From assembly GCA_045591175.1 (NCBI GenBank), contig JAZNSI010000013.1, forward strand, positions 1-64,000: 64,000 bases of DNA, in the 5' to 3' direction. A program made the translations under genes and the position numbers. Shown here one piece after another: positions 25,413-35,662 of the stretch; the first letter of the stretch is position 1, and each line of letters starts with the position of its first letter. This DNA comes from UBA11524 sp045591175. Lineage in GTDB: Bacteria; Bacillota; Clostridia; Christensenellales; Aristaeellaceae. Under the pieces are notes generated by a model. That model was not told where the DNA came from, made no database searches, and worked only from the letters and a program-made list of their open reading frames with translations.

Positions 25413-25530
25413 GCAGCGCCTGCACAGGAGAATTGCCATCTTCGCATGGTAGAATGAAGGCTTATTGCGTATATTATGATGGCGGCTCCCTGTGGATACT
25501 GCCCGCTTGAACAAAAGGAGGATCCTTATC

Positions 25531-27552
<2,022 letters not shown>

Positions 27553-27553
27553 T

Positions 27554-28396
27554 ATGAAGCCTGATCTACACATGCACACCACGGCCTCCGACGGTGTGTT
27601 GTCTCCTCGGGAACTGGTGGATTTCGCTGCCAGTCGCGGCGTGACTGTCATGGCCATCACCGATCATGATACCTTTGACGGTGCGGACAGCCTGCGCGGC
27701 GTGAACACGCCCATTTCGGTCATCACCGGTGTGGAACTGTCAATGAAGGACATGAAGGGCCTGCATCTGCTGGGCTACGGCATGACCGAAGCGCCGGAAT
27801 TGCGCCGGGTCGTACGCGAACTGGCGCAAAAGCGCGTTACCAGAGCAGCACGCATCACGGAGAACCTGATCAGAATGGGCTTCCGGCTGGATTACGAGGC
27901 TATCCGCGAAAAGTGCGGCGGCACCGTGGGCCGGCTGCACATCGCCCGCGCGATGGTGGAGAAGGGCTATGTCCGCAACACGGAAGCCGCCTTCGACCGC
28001 TATATCGGCGAGGGCAGGGAAGCCTATGTCCCCAATGAGAGCCTTACTATGGCAGAGGCATTGCCGCTTCTGCGCCGAAATGGCTTCGTACCCGTGCTGG
28101 CTCACCCGGCCGAACTGGAGCAAAAGGATGAAACGACCCGTATGCTCATTGAGAACTGGCAGAAGCTAGGGCTCATGGGAGTGGAAGTGTATCATCCTTC
28201 CTGGCAGAAGAGAGGGTATCCGCGGCTGGACGTGATGATTCGCCGGATGGGCTTACTGGTGACCGGCGGCAGCGACTACCACTGCGACGATAACCGCCAT
28301 GGTCAGCCCGGATCCACCTGTGAAGCCTGGAGCCGTGCTGACGAGGACGTGTCTGCGCTTCTTTCTGCCATGCGGAAGGCAGCCGGACAAGAATAA
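27554..28396 (+). CDS. PHP-domain phosphoesterase (RNase AM / YciV-like)
   Basis: A 280-residue PHP protein. The metal-binding motifs are DLHMHTTASDG at the N-terminus, ITDHDT, a Glu in GVELS, VLAHPAE, and the C-terminal GSDYHCD. The insert of helices between residues 90 and 180 is typical of 3',5'-nucleoside bisphosphate phosphatases and RNase AM, which clip 5' ends of RNA or break down pAp. The start is one base after the ftsH stop. It differs from the histidinol-phosphatase-type PHP protein at 1.2 kb. Confidence 0.85.
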   Translation: MKPDLHMHTTASDGVLSPRELVDFAASRGVTVMAITDHDTFDGADSLRGVNTPISVITGVELSMKDMKGLHLLGYGMTEAPELRRVVRELAQKRVTRAARITENLIRMGFRLDYEAIREKCGGTVGRLHIARAMVEKGYVRNTEAAFDRYIGEGREAYVPNESLTMAEALPLLRRNGFVPVLAHPAELEQKDETTRMLIENWQKLGLMGVEVYHPSWQKRGYPRLDVMIRRMGLLVTGGSDYHCDDNRHGQPGSTCEAWSRADEDVSALLSAMRKAAGQE

Positions 28397-28419
28397 ACAA
28401 ATGAAAGGAGGGGTGCTCG

Positions 28420-30381
28420 ATGTGTCCCTATGATCCCAATCAGGATGATTATCGCAGGGCAGACGGCGGAAGCATGCCGTCCATGAGCGCCCCTGCGCCC
28501 ATGCCGGGCAAGCCTGCGGCATCCTATGCCAAGCCGCAGCAGCCTGTATCCCAGGCGGACTGGCAGCCTCCGCAGCATCAGCCGGAATGGGCCCAGCAGA
28601 AGCCTGTATCCCAGGGCTATATGCCGCCGCCGGTGCAGCAGGGCTATCAGCCCACGCCCAGCCAGGGCATTCCCGGGGGACAGCTGCCGCCCCAGCAGTA
28701 CACCTGGCAGCAGGGGTACACCCCCGCACCGCCCCAGGAAGGCTACCAGCAGCCCACGGGCCGCGGATGGACGCAGCCCTACCCCGTGCAGCAGCCCCAG
28801 GAGCAATCCTGGCAGGGTGGGTACAGCGTGAATCAGTGGCCGGGCAACGGCTACGCCCCTGTTTACGATCAGCCGCCGGTGCAGCAGGACCCCCAGCGTC
28901 CCAAGGCGCTGCTGGATCCCAACAAGCTGGTATATCTGGCGGTGGCAGCGGTGGTTCTGCTGATCGTCGTGCTGGTGGTTTCCCGAACCGTCAGCAGCAA
29001 CAATGCCAACCGCGCCATTCAGCAGGCCGTGGCGGCTTATGACGACCGCTACTGCGAGGGCGTGTATGTGGACGGCATCCACCTGGGCGGCATGACCCGT
29101 GAGGAAGCCAAGGCCGCCGTGCAGAAGAGCGCCCAGCTCAAGTGCGACGAATGGAACGTCGCGCTGGTGACCTCCTCCGGCGAATATGTGGGCGAGATCA
29201 ACTCCTATCACCTGGGGATGACCGTCCATGTGGATGACGCGCTGGAAGAAGCCTGGGCCCAGGGCCACAGCAGCACCAGCGTGACGGAGCGCAAGAACGC
29301 CATGGATCAGCTGCTCGTTACCCCGTACAGCGGCTCCACGGCGATGCCCAGCGGCGATACCGCGGCCATTGACCGCATCCTCAGTGAATTTGCCGCCAGC
29401 GTATACGTTTCGCCTGTGGACGCAAGGGCCACCTTCAACGAGATGTACACCAACCCCTTCGAGATCATCGACGAGGTGGTGGGCCGGGAGCTGGATGTGG
29501 ATTCCATCAAGCAGCAGGTGTATGACATGGTCTCCCGCATGGAAAGCGGCACCATTGTCCTGCAGACCCGGGAGATCCGCCCCAACTACACCCGCGCGGA
29601 TCTGGAGAAGCTCACCACGCTGATCGGCACCCACTATACGGCGATCTCCAGTACCTCTACGGAGGAACGCAACCTTAATGTCAAGCGTGCCTGTGATCTG
29701 ATCAGCGGCACAGTGATCAACCCCGGGGAGACTTTCTCCTTCAACTCGGTGGTTGGCCCTCGCACCAAGAAGAACGGCTTCCACCTGGCCACTGTGTATA
29801 ACTACGGCAAGGAAGAACCGGGTTACGGCGGCGGCGTGTGTCAGGTCAGCTCCACGATCTATGTGGCTGCCATCCGTGCAAACCTGGAGATCACCAAGCG
29901 CAGCCAGCATGGCCTGGTCGTTGGCTATACCGATCTGGGCCTGGACGCTACGGTCAACTATGACGGCAGAAAGATCGATTTCGCCTTCAAGAACAATACG
30001 GGCAGCCCTATCTACATCATCACCAAGGTGATGCGCAAGCCCAAGATCGACAGAAGCCACGACCTGGTGGTCTGCGAGATATACGGCCCCGCGCTGGAGG
30101 CGGGCGTGACCTACGATCTGCTCGCTGAGCAGGTGGAGATCCCGATTCCTGAACCCACCATCGTGCCGGATAAGGAAGCGGCCCATGTCATCTACACCGA
30201 TGACGTGCCCTATACCGAGCCTGGCCGCATCGGTTATGAGGTGGACAGCTACAAGGTGAAGTACGTCAACGGCACGGAGGTCGAGCGGACCCACATGTAC
30301 CACGACACCTACCCGGCTGTGCAGCCCATCACCTATGTCGGCGTTAGCGAGCGCCCCATCACCACCGTTGAACCCTGGTAA
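28420..30381 (+). CDS. VanW-family protein with Gln/Pro/Tyr-rich head and C-terminal G5 domain
   Basis: A 653-residue protein. Residues 1-165 are low complexity, rich in Gln, Pro, Gly and Tyr (GYQPTPSQG, QQGYTPAPPQ). A single membrane helix follows (about 170-188), putting the rest outside. Residues about 200-300 look like a YoaR-type peptidoglycan-binding domain, then residues about 410-560 form the VanW domain (INPGETFSFN, YGGGVCQVSSTIY), and the end resembles a G5 domain (EPGRIGYEVDSYKVKYVNG). VanW proteins occur in cell-wall contexts; no enzyme activity is established. AAAGGAGGGG lies before the ATG. Confidence 0.88.
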   Translation: MCPYDPNQDDYRRADGGSMPSMSAPAPMPGKPAASYAKPQQPVSQADWQPPQHQPEWAQQKPVSQGYMPPPVQQGYQPTPSQGIPGGQLPPQQYTWQQGYTPAPPQEGYQQPTGRGWTQPYPVQQPQEQSWQGGYSVNQWPGNGYAPVYDQPPVQQDPQRPKALLDPNKLVYLAVAAVVLLIVVLVVSRTVSSNNANRAIQQAVAAYDDRYCEGVYVDGIHLGGMTREEAKAAVQKSAQLKCDEWNVALVTSSGEYVGEINSYHLGMTVHVDDALEEAWAQGHSSTSVTERKNAMDQLLVTPYSGSTAMPSGDTAAIDRILSEFAASVYVSPVDARATFNEMYTNPFEIIDEVVGRELDVDSIKQQVYDMVSRMESGTIVLQTREIRPNYTRADLEKLTTLIGTHYTAISSTSTEERNLNVKRACDLISGTVINPGETFSFNSVVGPRTKKNGFHLATVYNYGKEEPGYGGGVCQVSSTIYVAAIRANLEITKRSQHGLVVGYTDLGLDATVNYDGRKIDFAFKNNTGSPIYIITKVMRKPKIDRSHDLVVCEIYGPALEAGVTYDLLAEQVEIPIPEPTIVPDKEAAHVIYTDDVPYTEPGRIGYEVDSYKVKYVNGTEVERTHMYHDTYPAVQPITYVGVSERPITTVEPW

Positions 30382-30390
30382 ATGAAAGCA

Positions 30391-30424
30391 TCCCCTGTCC
30401 GCGTAATGCGGGCAGGGGATTTTG
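30391..30424 (+). terminator. Terminator after the VanW gene
   Basis: ATCCCCTGTCCGC pairs with GCGGGCAGGGGAT around GTAAT, followed by TTTTG. The T run is short. Confidence 0.65.
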
Positions 30425-30588
30425 CATGCAACGAGAAGTTGCTAACAAACTTGCCGTCGGCAGACTGAAATCGTATCGCGGGGCTTTGCCGCGCGGGCGG
30501 GCGTTTTTTGCTTTGCAAAAAACATCCCTTACGCGAGGGAACGGCCGGGAGGAGCTTCAGCCCTGAACAGGGAACGAGTGCCAAAATT
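30425..30588. other. Gap between VanW and fba with inverted repeats and no gene
   Basis: About 160 bases without a supported gene. It holds GTTTTTTGC-TT-GCAAAAAAC (about 30502-30523), a second hairpin that could stop transcription in either direction, and GC-rich stretches such as GGGCTTTGCCGCGCGGGCGG that look like extragenic repeats. Confidence 0.5.
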
Positions 30589-30616
30589 CAAAAAAGTGGC
30601 CGAAGCCACTTTTTTG
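30589..30616. terminator. Bidirectional terminator after fba
   Basis: CAAAAAAGTGGC and GCCACTTTTTTG are perfect complements around CGAA; T6 is at the end on both strands. Confidence 0.9.
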
Positions 30617-30631
30617 ATGCCGTTAGGCAGA

Positions 30632-31567
30632 TTACGCCTTGCCGTTGCAGCCCAGGACGTTGACGATCTTGTGGGTCACCATGTCCTTCACAGCCTGACG
30701 GGCGGGCTTCAGCCACTGACGGGGATCGAAGTGATCCGGATGCTCCGCCATGTACTTGCGGACGGAAGCGGTCATGGCCAGACGGATATCGGAGTCGATG
30801 TTGATCTTGCACACGGCCAGCTTGGCAGCCTGAGCCAGCTGCTCCTCGGGGATGCCGATGGCGCCGGGCATGGAGCCGCCGTACTTGTTGATCTCCTCAA
30901 CGAAGTTCTGGGGCACAGAGGAAGCGCCGTGCAGAACGATGGGGAAGCCGGGCAGACGCTTGGCGCACTCTTCCAGCACGTCGAAGCGCAGCTGGGGCTT
31001 GGTGCCGGGCTTGAACTTGTAAGCGCCGTGGCTGGTGCCGATGGCGATGGCCAGGGAGTCACAGCCGGTCTTGGAGACGAACTCCTCAACCTCTTCGGGG
31101 CGGGTGAACATCTCAGCGCCGTGCTCGACGACCACGTCGTCTTCCACGCCAGCCAGGGTGCCCAGCTCAGCCTCGACCACAGCGCCGTGGTCATGAGCGT
31201 ACTCAACGACCTTGCGGGTCAGCTCGATGTTCTCAGCGAAGGGCTTGGAGGAAGCGTCGATCATGACGGAGGTGAAGCCACCGTCGATGCAGCTCTTGCA
31301 CAGTTCGAAGGAATCGCCGTGATCCAGGTGCAGGGCGATCGGGATATCATTTTCCTTGGCGGCAGCTTCCACCAGCTTCACCAGGTAGGTGTGGTTGGCG
31401 TAGGAGCGGGCGCCCTTGGACACCTGCAGGATGACGGGAGCCTTCAGCTCGCCGGCGGCCTCAGTGATGCCCTGGATGATCTCCATGTTGTTGACGTTGA
31501 AAGCGCCCACGGCGTAACCGCCAGCGTAGGCCTTCTGGAACATTTCCTTGGTCGTAACGATAGGCAT
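30632..31567 (-). CDS. fba: Class II fructose-bisphosphate aldolase
   Basis: A 311-residue zinc enzyme of glycolysis and gluconeogenesis. It begins MPIVTTKEMFQKAYAGGYAVG. The catalytic and zinc residues lie in IALHLDHGDSFE (active Asp and zinc His), EAELGTLAGVED, and FPIVLHGASSVP; the GTSHGAYK loop holds another zinc histidine. The start at 31567 follows AAGGAGG. The 5' leader carries TGTAC-AAACTC-GTACA (31594-31609) just after a TATAAT (minus strand, 31616-31621), a possible operator. It has its own terminator and seems monocistronic. Confidence 0.96.
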   Translation of the reverse strand: MPIVTTKEMFQKAYAGGYAVGAFNVNNMEIIQGITEAAGELKAPVILQVSKGARSYANHTYLVKLVEAAAKENDIPIALHLDHGDSFELCKSCIDGGFTSVMIDASSKPFAENIELTRKVVEYAHDHGAVVEAELGTLAGVEDDVVVEHGAEMFTRPEEVEEFVSKTGCDSLAIAIGTSHGAYKFKPGTKPQLRFDVLEECAKRLPGFPIVLHGASSVPQNFVEEINKYGGSMPGAIGIPEEQLAQAAKLAVCKINIDSDIRLAMTASVRKYMAEHPDHFDPRQWLKPARQAVKDMVTHKIVNVLGCNGKA

Positions 31568-31593
31568 AGGAATGACCTCCTTGTCGCTTGTCA

Positions 31594-31621
31594 TGTACAA
31601 ACTCGTACAGCCTACATTATA
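31594..31621 (-). promoter_or_regulatory. fba -10 box and possible operator
   Basis: Minus strand TATAAT at 31616-31621; no strong -35 is visible. Directly downstream the perfect inverted repeat TGTAC-N6-GTACA (31594-31609) would overlap the start of transcription. Confidence 0.45.
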
Positions 31622-31688
31622 GCACATTCTCCCCGCGATGAAAAGAGGAATTGAAGTTTTTTTCACAATTTTGCGGAAGAAAGTGCTT

Positions 31689-32579
31689 TCAGTCGAAGAT
31701 TCCCGTGGACAGATAGCGTTCGCCGGAGTCGGGCAGGAGGGCTACGATGGCCTTTCCGGCATATTCCGGACGCTGGGCCAGCTGCTGTGCAGCCCACAAC
31801 GCTGCACCGGAGGTGATACCTGCCAGGATGCCTTCCTTCCGGGCCAGGGCGCGGGTCGCCGCGAAGGCGTCCTCGCCGGTCACGGGGATGATCTCGTCCA
31901 CCAGGGAGAGGTCGAGGATCTCCGGCACGAAGTTGGCGCCGATGCCCTGCAGGGGGTGGGGCCCTGCATGCCCCTGGGTCAGCAGGGGGGAATCAGCGGG
32001 CTCCACGCCCACGATGCGCACAGCGGGGTTCTGCTCCCTAAGGTAGCGTCCCACGCCGGTGATCGTGCCGCCGGTGCCGATACCCGCGACGAATACGTCC
32101 ACCTTGCCTGCCGCATCTGCCCAGATCTCCGGGCCGGTGGAGGCGTAATGGGCTGCTGGGTTTGCGGGATTGCTGAACTGCCCGGCGATGATGCTGTTGG
32201 GCGTGCTTTGGTGCAGCTCCTCGGCCTTTTCGATGCAGCCTGCCATACCGAGCTTGCCTTCCACCAGCACCACCTGTGCGCCATAGGCCGCCAAAAGACG
32301 GCGGCGCTCGATGCTCATGGTGTCCGGCATGACGAGGATGCAGCGGTATCCGCGGCTGGCGGCGACCATCGCCAGGCCGATGCCGGTATTGCCGCTGGTG
32401 GGCTCGATGATGGTTCCGCCGGGCTGCAGCAAACCGCGGTTTTCCGCGTCCTCAATCATGGAGAGAGCCACGCGGTCCTTGGCGCTGCCGCCGGGGTTCA
32501 TGCCCTCCAGCTTGGCGAAAATGCCGCACTTCAGGCGGACAAGAGGCGTATGGCCGATCAGGCTGGTCACGTCATGCAT
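31689..32579 (-). CDS. cysK: Cysteine synthase A
   Basis: A 296-residue PLP enzyme that makes cysteine from O-acetylserine and sulfide. The PLP lysine is K34 in NPGGSAKDR; the substrate loop is EPTSGNTGIGLAM; the phosphate loop is GIGTGGTITGVG. The start is the ATG at 32579 after GGAGGATTTCTT; the long frame upstream on this strand is the antisense shadow of the EamA gene. No cysE is seen nearby. Confidence 0.95.
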   Translation of the reverse strand: MHDVTSLIGHTPLVRLKCGIFAKLEGMNPGGSAKDRVALSMIEDAENRGLLQPGGTIIEPTSGNTGIGLAMVAASRGYRCILVMPDTMSIERRRLLAAYGAQVVLVEGKLGMAGCIEKAEELHQSTPNSIIAGQFSNPANPAAHYASTGPEIWADAAGKVDVFVAGIGTGGTITGVGRYLREQNPAVRIVGVEPADSPLLTQGHAGPHPLQGIGANFVPEILDLSLVDEIIPVTGEDAFAATRALARKEGILAGITSGAALWAAQQLAQRPEYAGKAIVALLPDSGERYLSTGIFD

Positions 32580-32612
32580 AAGAAATCCTCCCTGCACCTT
32601 TTCGATACAAGG

Positions 32613-32641
32613 AGGATATGCCACGCGGGCGGATTTGTCAA
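32613..32641 (-). promoter_or_regulatory. cysK promoter
   Basis: Minus strand: TTGACA (32636-32641), 17-base spacer, TATCCT (32613-32618). Confidence 0.7.
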
Positions 32642-32662
32642 GGGAAATACACAGGCAGAACA

Positions 32663-33547
32663 TCATTTGCGCCGCAGGAAGGACAACTGCGTCTCCGACA
32701 CGATGACGCTCACAAAAACCATCGTGAAGCCGCACAGGATGGGCAGCGTCAGCGCCTCGTAGCCCAGAATAACGGAGAACAGCGCGCCAAAGACGCTCTC
32801 CAGGCTCAGCAGGATGGCACTTTGGCTGGGCGGAGTCAGGCTCTGTCCGACGGATTGCAGCACCAGCGTTGCCGCCGTGGCAAAGACGGTCAGGTACAAC
32901 AGCGGCGGCCAGACAGCGGGTGCCGGGAAAGCAGCACCCCGTTCGGTCAGCAGCGTGCAGGCCCAGGATAAAGCCGCCACCACCGCAAATTGCACGATGG
33001 TCAGTGCGACCGGGTCGTTCTTGCCACCGAAATGGCTCAGGGCCATGATGTGCAGCGCGAAGAACAGTCCGGATACCAGCGTCAGCGCTTCGCCGATGCC
33101 GAGGGTCAAGTCCCCGGAGAGGGAGATCAGCCCGATGCCGCCGATGCAAAGCACCGCAGCGACCCAGTTGTAGGCCGTCGGGCGCTTGCGGAAGAATCCC
33201 CAGGCCATGAAAGGCACCATCACGCAGTATACCGCGGTGAGGAAGGCGTTTGCGCCGGGGGTGGTGGTCTTGAGGCCGAAGGTCTGGGTTGCGTAGGCGG
33301 ACAGAAGCAGCGCGCCGCACACCGCGCCGTGGGAAAGGAGCGACCGGGCGGAGCGCATCAGCCGTTTGCGGAAGATCAGCGCCAGCAGCAGTCCAGCCAG
33401 GGTGAAGCGGATCGCCAGCAGCTGGAACACGGGGATGTGATCCACCGTATCCTTCATCACGATGAAGGATGTGCCCCAAATGACGGCGGCCGTCAATAGG
33501 GCAAGACGGCCCCCGGTTGCGTTGTTCAGGTTGACTTTTTTCATCAT
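32663..33547 (-). CDS. EamA/DMT-family transporter
   Basis: A 294-residue membrane protein with ten hydrophobic segments and two EamA repeats. Repeat 1 begins LLTAAVIWGTSFIVMKDTVD with the family WG motif; repeat 2 ends with LGYEALTLPILCGFTMVFVSVIV. The family exports metabolites such as amino acids. It lies three bases after the HerA-like gene on the same strand with only a weak AAGAAG site, so it is probably read by coupled translation. Substrate unknown. Confidence 0.9.
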   Translation of the reverse strand: MMKKVNLNNATGGRLALLTAAVIWGTSFIVMKDTVDHIPVFQLLAIRFTLAGLLLALIFRKRLMRSARSLLSHGAVCGALLLSAYATQTFGLKTTTPGANAFLTAVYCVMVPFMAWGFFRKRPTAYNWVAAVLCIGGIGLISLSGDLTLGIGEALTLVSGLFFALHIMALSHFGGKNDPVALTIVQFAVVAALSWACTLLTERGAAFPAPAVWPPLLYLTVFATAATLVLQSVGQSLTPPSQSAILLSLESVFGALFSVILGYEALTLPILCGFTMVFVSVIVSETQLSFLRRK

Positions 33548-33550
33548 TGC

Positions 33551-35455
33551 TTACTTCTTCTTGAAAATGCCCATGATACTGCGGGTGAGGGTACGGGTCA
33601 CCTCGCGGGTGACGGTGTTGATGGCGGTATTCTGGACGCGGCCCAGCACGGAATCGTTCTTGCGGGCGCGGGCGGCGCGCTCCTCGCGCAGCTCGTCATT
33701 GCGCTGACGGCGCTCCTCGGCCTTGCGCTCCTTCTCAGCCTTGGCGGCTTCCTTGGCGGCCTTTTCGGCGGCCTGGCGCTGCTTTTCCAGCTCGCGGGCG
33801 GTCAGGGGCTTGGCGGGTGCGGCGACAGCCTGGGTCGCGGGGACGTAATTGCCCGTCGCGGGATCGAGCTGCATGGCCATCATCTGCTGCTTGTACTGGC
33901 CGGTGGTGGGGTCGAACATCATGACCGGCATCTGCTGAATCTGCGGCTGAGCAGGCTGCACGGGCGCGACCTCCAGGGTGGGAACGGGCGCAGCGGTCTT
34001 GGCTGCGGGCGCGGTCTGGGGCAGCTCCAGCTGGGGCAGCTCGCGCTGGACATAGCCGCCGGTGGCCGGGTCGAACACCATGAAGCCCTGGGGCTTGGTG
34101 ATGACAGGCTCCGCGGTGGTGATCTGCGGCGCGGCGGGGGCGACGGGCGCCTGCCAGTTGAACAGGCTCTGTTGCTGGAAGGACGCAGCCAGCTGCTCGT
34201 AGGCGCTCTGGCGATCCACGGCCGTATCGTACACGCCGGCGAAGTAGCTCGTGCGGATCTCCTCTGCGCGTACCTCATCGCTGATGGCGTTCATGGAGGA
34301 CTGGGGCGGCAGGATGGTCGCGCGCTCCACCACACCGGGGGCGCCGTCCTCATCCAGGAAGGACACCAGCGCTTCGCCGGTCTTCAGCTGGGTGATGGCT
34401 TCCTCGGTATCGAAGGCGGGATTGGTGCGGAAGGTCTGGGCGGCGGTGCGCACGGCCTTCTGATCCAGGGGAGTATAGGCGCGCAGGGCATGCTGGATGC
34501 GGTTGCCCAGCTGGCCCAGGATGGACATGGGGATGTCGCAGGGGTTCTGGGTGATGAAGTACACGCCCACCGCCTTGGAGCGGATCAGGCGCACGACCTG
34601 CTCCAGCTTTTCCAGCAGGGCAGGGGGGCAGTCGTTGAACAGCAGGTGGGCTTCGTCAAAGAAGAACACCATGCGGGGCTTGTCCAGATCGCCAGCTTCG
34701 GGAAGAAGCTCGTACAGCTCGGACAGCATCCACAGGAGGAAGGTGGAGTACATCTTCGGGTGCTGGAACAGCTCGTCCGCCGCGAGGATGTTGATCACGC
34801 CCTTGCCGTCGCCGGAAACCTGCATCCAGTCAGCGATGTTCAGCGCGGGCTCGCCGAAAAACTGGTCGCCGCCCTCGTCCTCCAGCATGCCGACTGCGCG
34901 CTGGATCGCGCCCACGGTGGCGGTGGAGATATTGCCGTAATCGAGGGTGTAGTCGCGGGCGTTCTCGCCGATGTAGGCGAGCATGGCCTTCAGATCCTTG
35001 AGGTCAAGGAGGAGCATGCCCTCGTCATCCGCGATGCGGAAGAGGATCGACAGCACGCCCGCCTGGGTGTCGTTGAGGCCGAGCATGCGCGCCAGCAGCG
35101 TGGGGCCCATTTCGCTCACCGTCGCGCGGACGGGATGGCCCTGTTTGCCGTACACATCCCAGAACACGCTGGGGAATTCGCAGTACTGGAAGGAGGGCAC
35201 GCCGCACTGCACCAGGCGCTTGGCGATGTTGTCATTGTGCTGGCCAACCTCGACCATACCGGCCAGGTCGCCCTTGACGTCCGCCAGGAACACCGGCACG
35301 CCCATGTTGGAGAAGCCCTCCGCCAGCACCTTGAGGGACACGGTCTTGCCCGTGCCGGTGGCGCCGGCGATCAGGCCATGACGATTTGCCATCTGCGGCA
35401 GCAGGAAAACGGGGTTTTCGCCGGTGCCGACCCAGATTTTGTTTTCGTACAGCAT
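33551..35455 (-). CDS. HerA-like P-loop ATPase (DUF853, YjgR type)
   Basis: A 634-residue protein. Walker A is GATGTGKT at residues 31-38; Walker B is in MVFFFDEAHLLF; a sensor region is VYFITQNPCDIP, and an arginine-containing loop GNRIQHALRAYTP follows. This is the DUF853 branch of the FtsK-HerA superfamily. Residues about 440-570 are a Pro/Gln/Ala linker with two motifs of the type VFDPATGGYVQRELPQ / MFDPTTGQYKQQ / QLDPATGNYVPA, three imperfect copies. A basic coiled-coil (about 575-610, rich in Lys/Glu/Arg) ends the protein. The role in cells is not settled. Confidence 0.88.
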   Translation of the reverse strand: MLYENKIWVGTGENPVFLLPQMANRHGLIAGATGTGKTVSLKVLAEGFSNMGVPVFLADVKGDLAGMVEVGQHNDNIAKRLVQCGVPSFQYCEFPSVFWDVYGKQGHPVRATVSEMGPTLLARMLGLNDTQAGVLSILFRIADDEGMLLLDLKDLKAMLAYIGENARDYTLDYGNISTATVGAIQRAVGMLEDEGGDQFFGEPALNIADWMQVSGDGKGVINILAADELFQHPKMYSTFLLWMLSELYELLPEAGDLDKPRMVFFFDEAHLLFNDCPPALLEKLEQVVRLIRSKAVGVYFITQNPCDIPMSILGQLGNRIQHALRAYTPLDQKAVRTAAQTFRTNPAFDTEEAITQLKTGEALVSFLDEDGAPGVVERATILPPQSSMNAISDEVRAEEIRTSYFAGVYDTAVDRQSAYEQLAASFQQQSLFNWQAPVAPAAPQITTAEPVITKPQGFMVFDPATGGYVQRELPQLELPQTAPAAKTAAPVPTLEVAPVQPAQPQIQQMPVMMFDPTTGQYKQQMMAMQLDPATGNYVPATQAVAAPAKPLTARELEKQRQAAEKAAKEAAKAEKERKAEERRQRNDELREERAARARKNDSVLGRVQNTAINTVTREVTRTLTRSIMGIFKKK

Positions 35456-35506
35456 ATGATAACCTCCTGTCTTTTGTCGGGGGAAGGAACGGAATCACTA
35501 ACCTTT

Positions 35507-35535
35507 ATTGTACACGATTTGCTCACATACGTCAA
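35507..35535 (-). promoter_or_regulatory. Promoter of the HerA-like ATPase operon
   Basis: Minus strand: TTGACG (35530-35535), 17-base spacer, TACAAT (35507-35512). Confidence 0.75.
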
Positions 35536-35574
35536 GATTGCACCCCCGCCGGCGGGAAACTCTGCAATCAATAC

Positions 35575-35603
35575 TTGTCACCCTGCGGAAGATGTGGTAA
35601 TAT
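35575..35603 (+). promoter_or_regulatory. Promoter of the first dockerin gene
   Basis: TTGTCA (35575-35580), 17-base spacer, TAATAT (35598-35603). Confidence 0.7.
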
Positions 35604-35662
35604 AACAAAAGCGATGAACGGGGGAACAGCCCCTGTGATGGTTGGAAAAAGGAGCTGGAACG

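Noticed and set aside
30382..30467. Short plus-strand ORF beginning MKASPVRVMRAGDF after the VanW gene
   Set aside because: It starts at the VanW stop without a ribosome-binding site and runs through the terminator hairpin.
31689..33479. Single 596-codon minus-strand frame joining cysK to an upstream extension
   Set aside because: The N-terminal 300 codons lie on the same strand as the EamA gene in another frame and show no protein-like features; cysK starts at 32579 with its own ribosome site and promoter.
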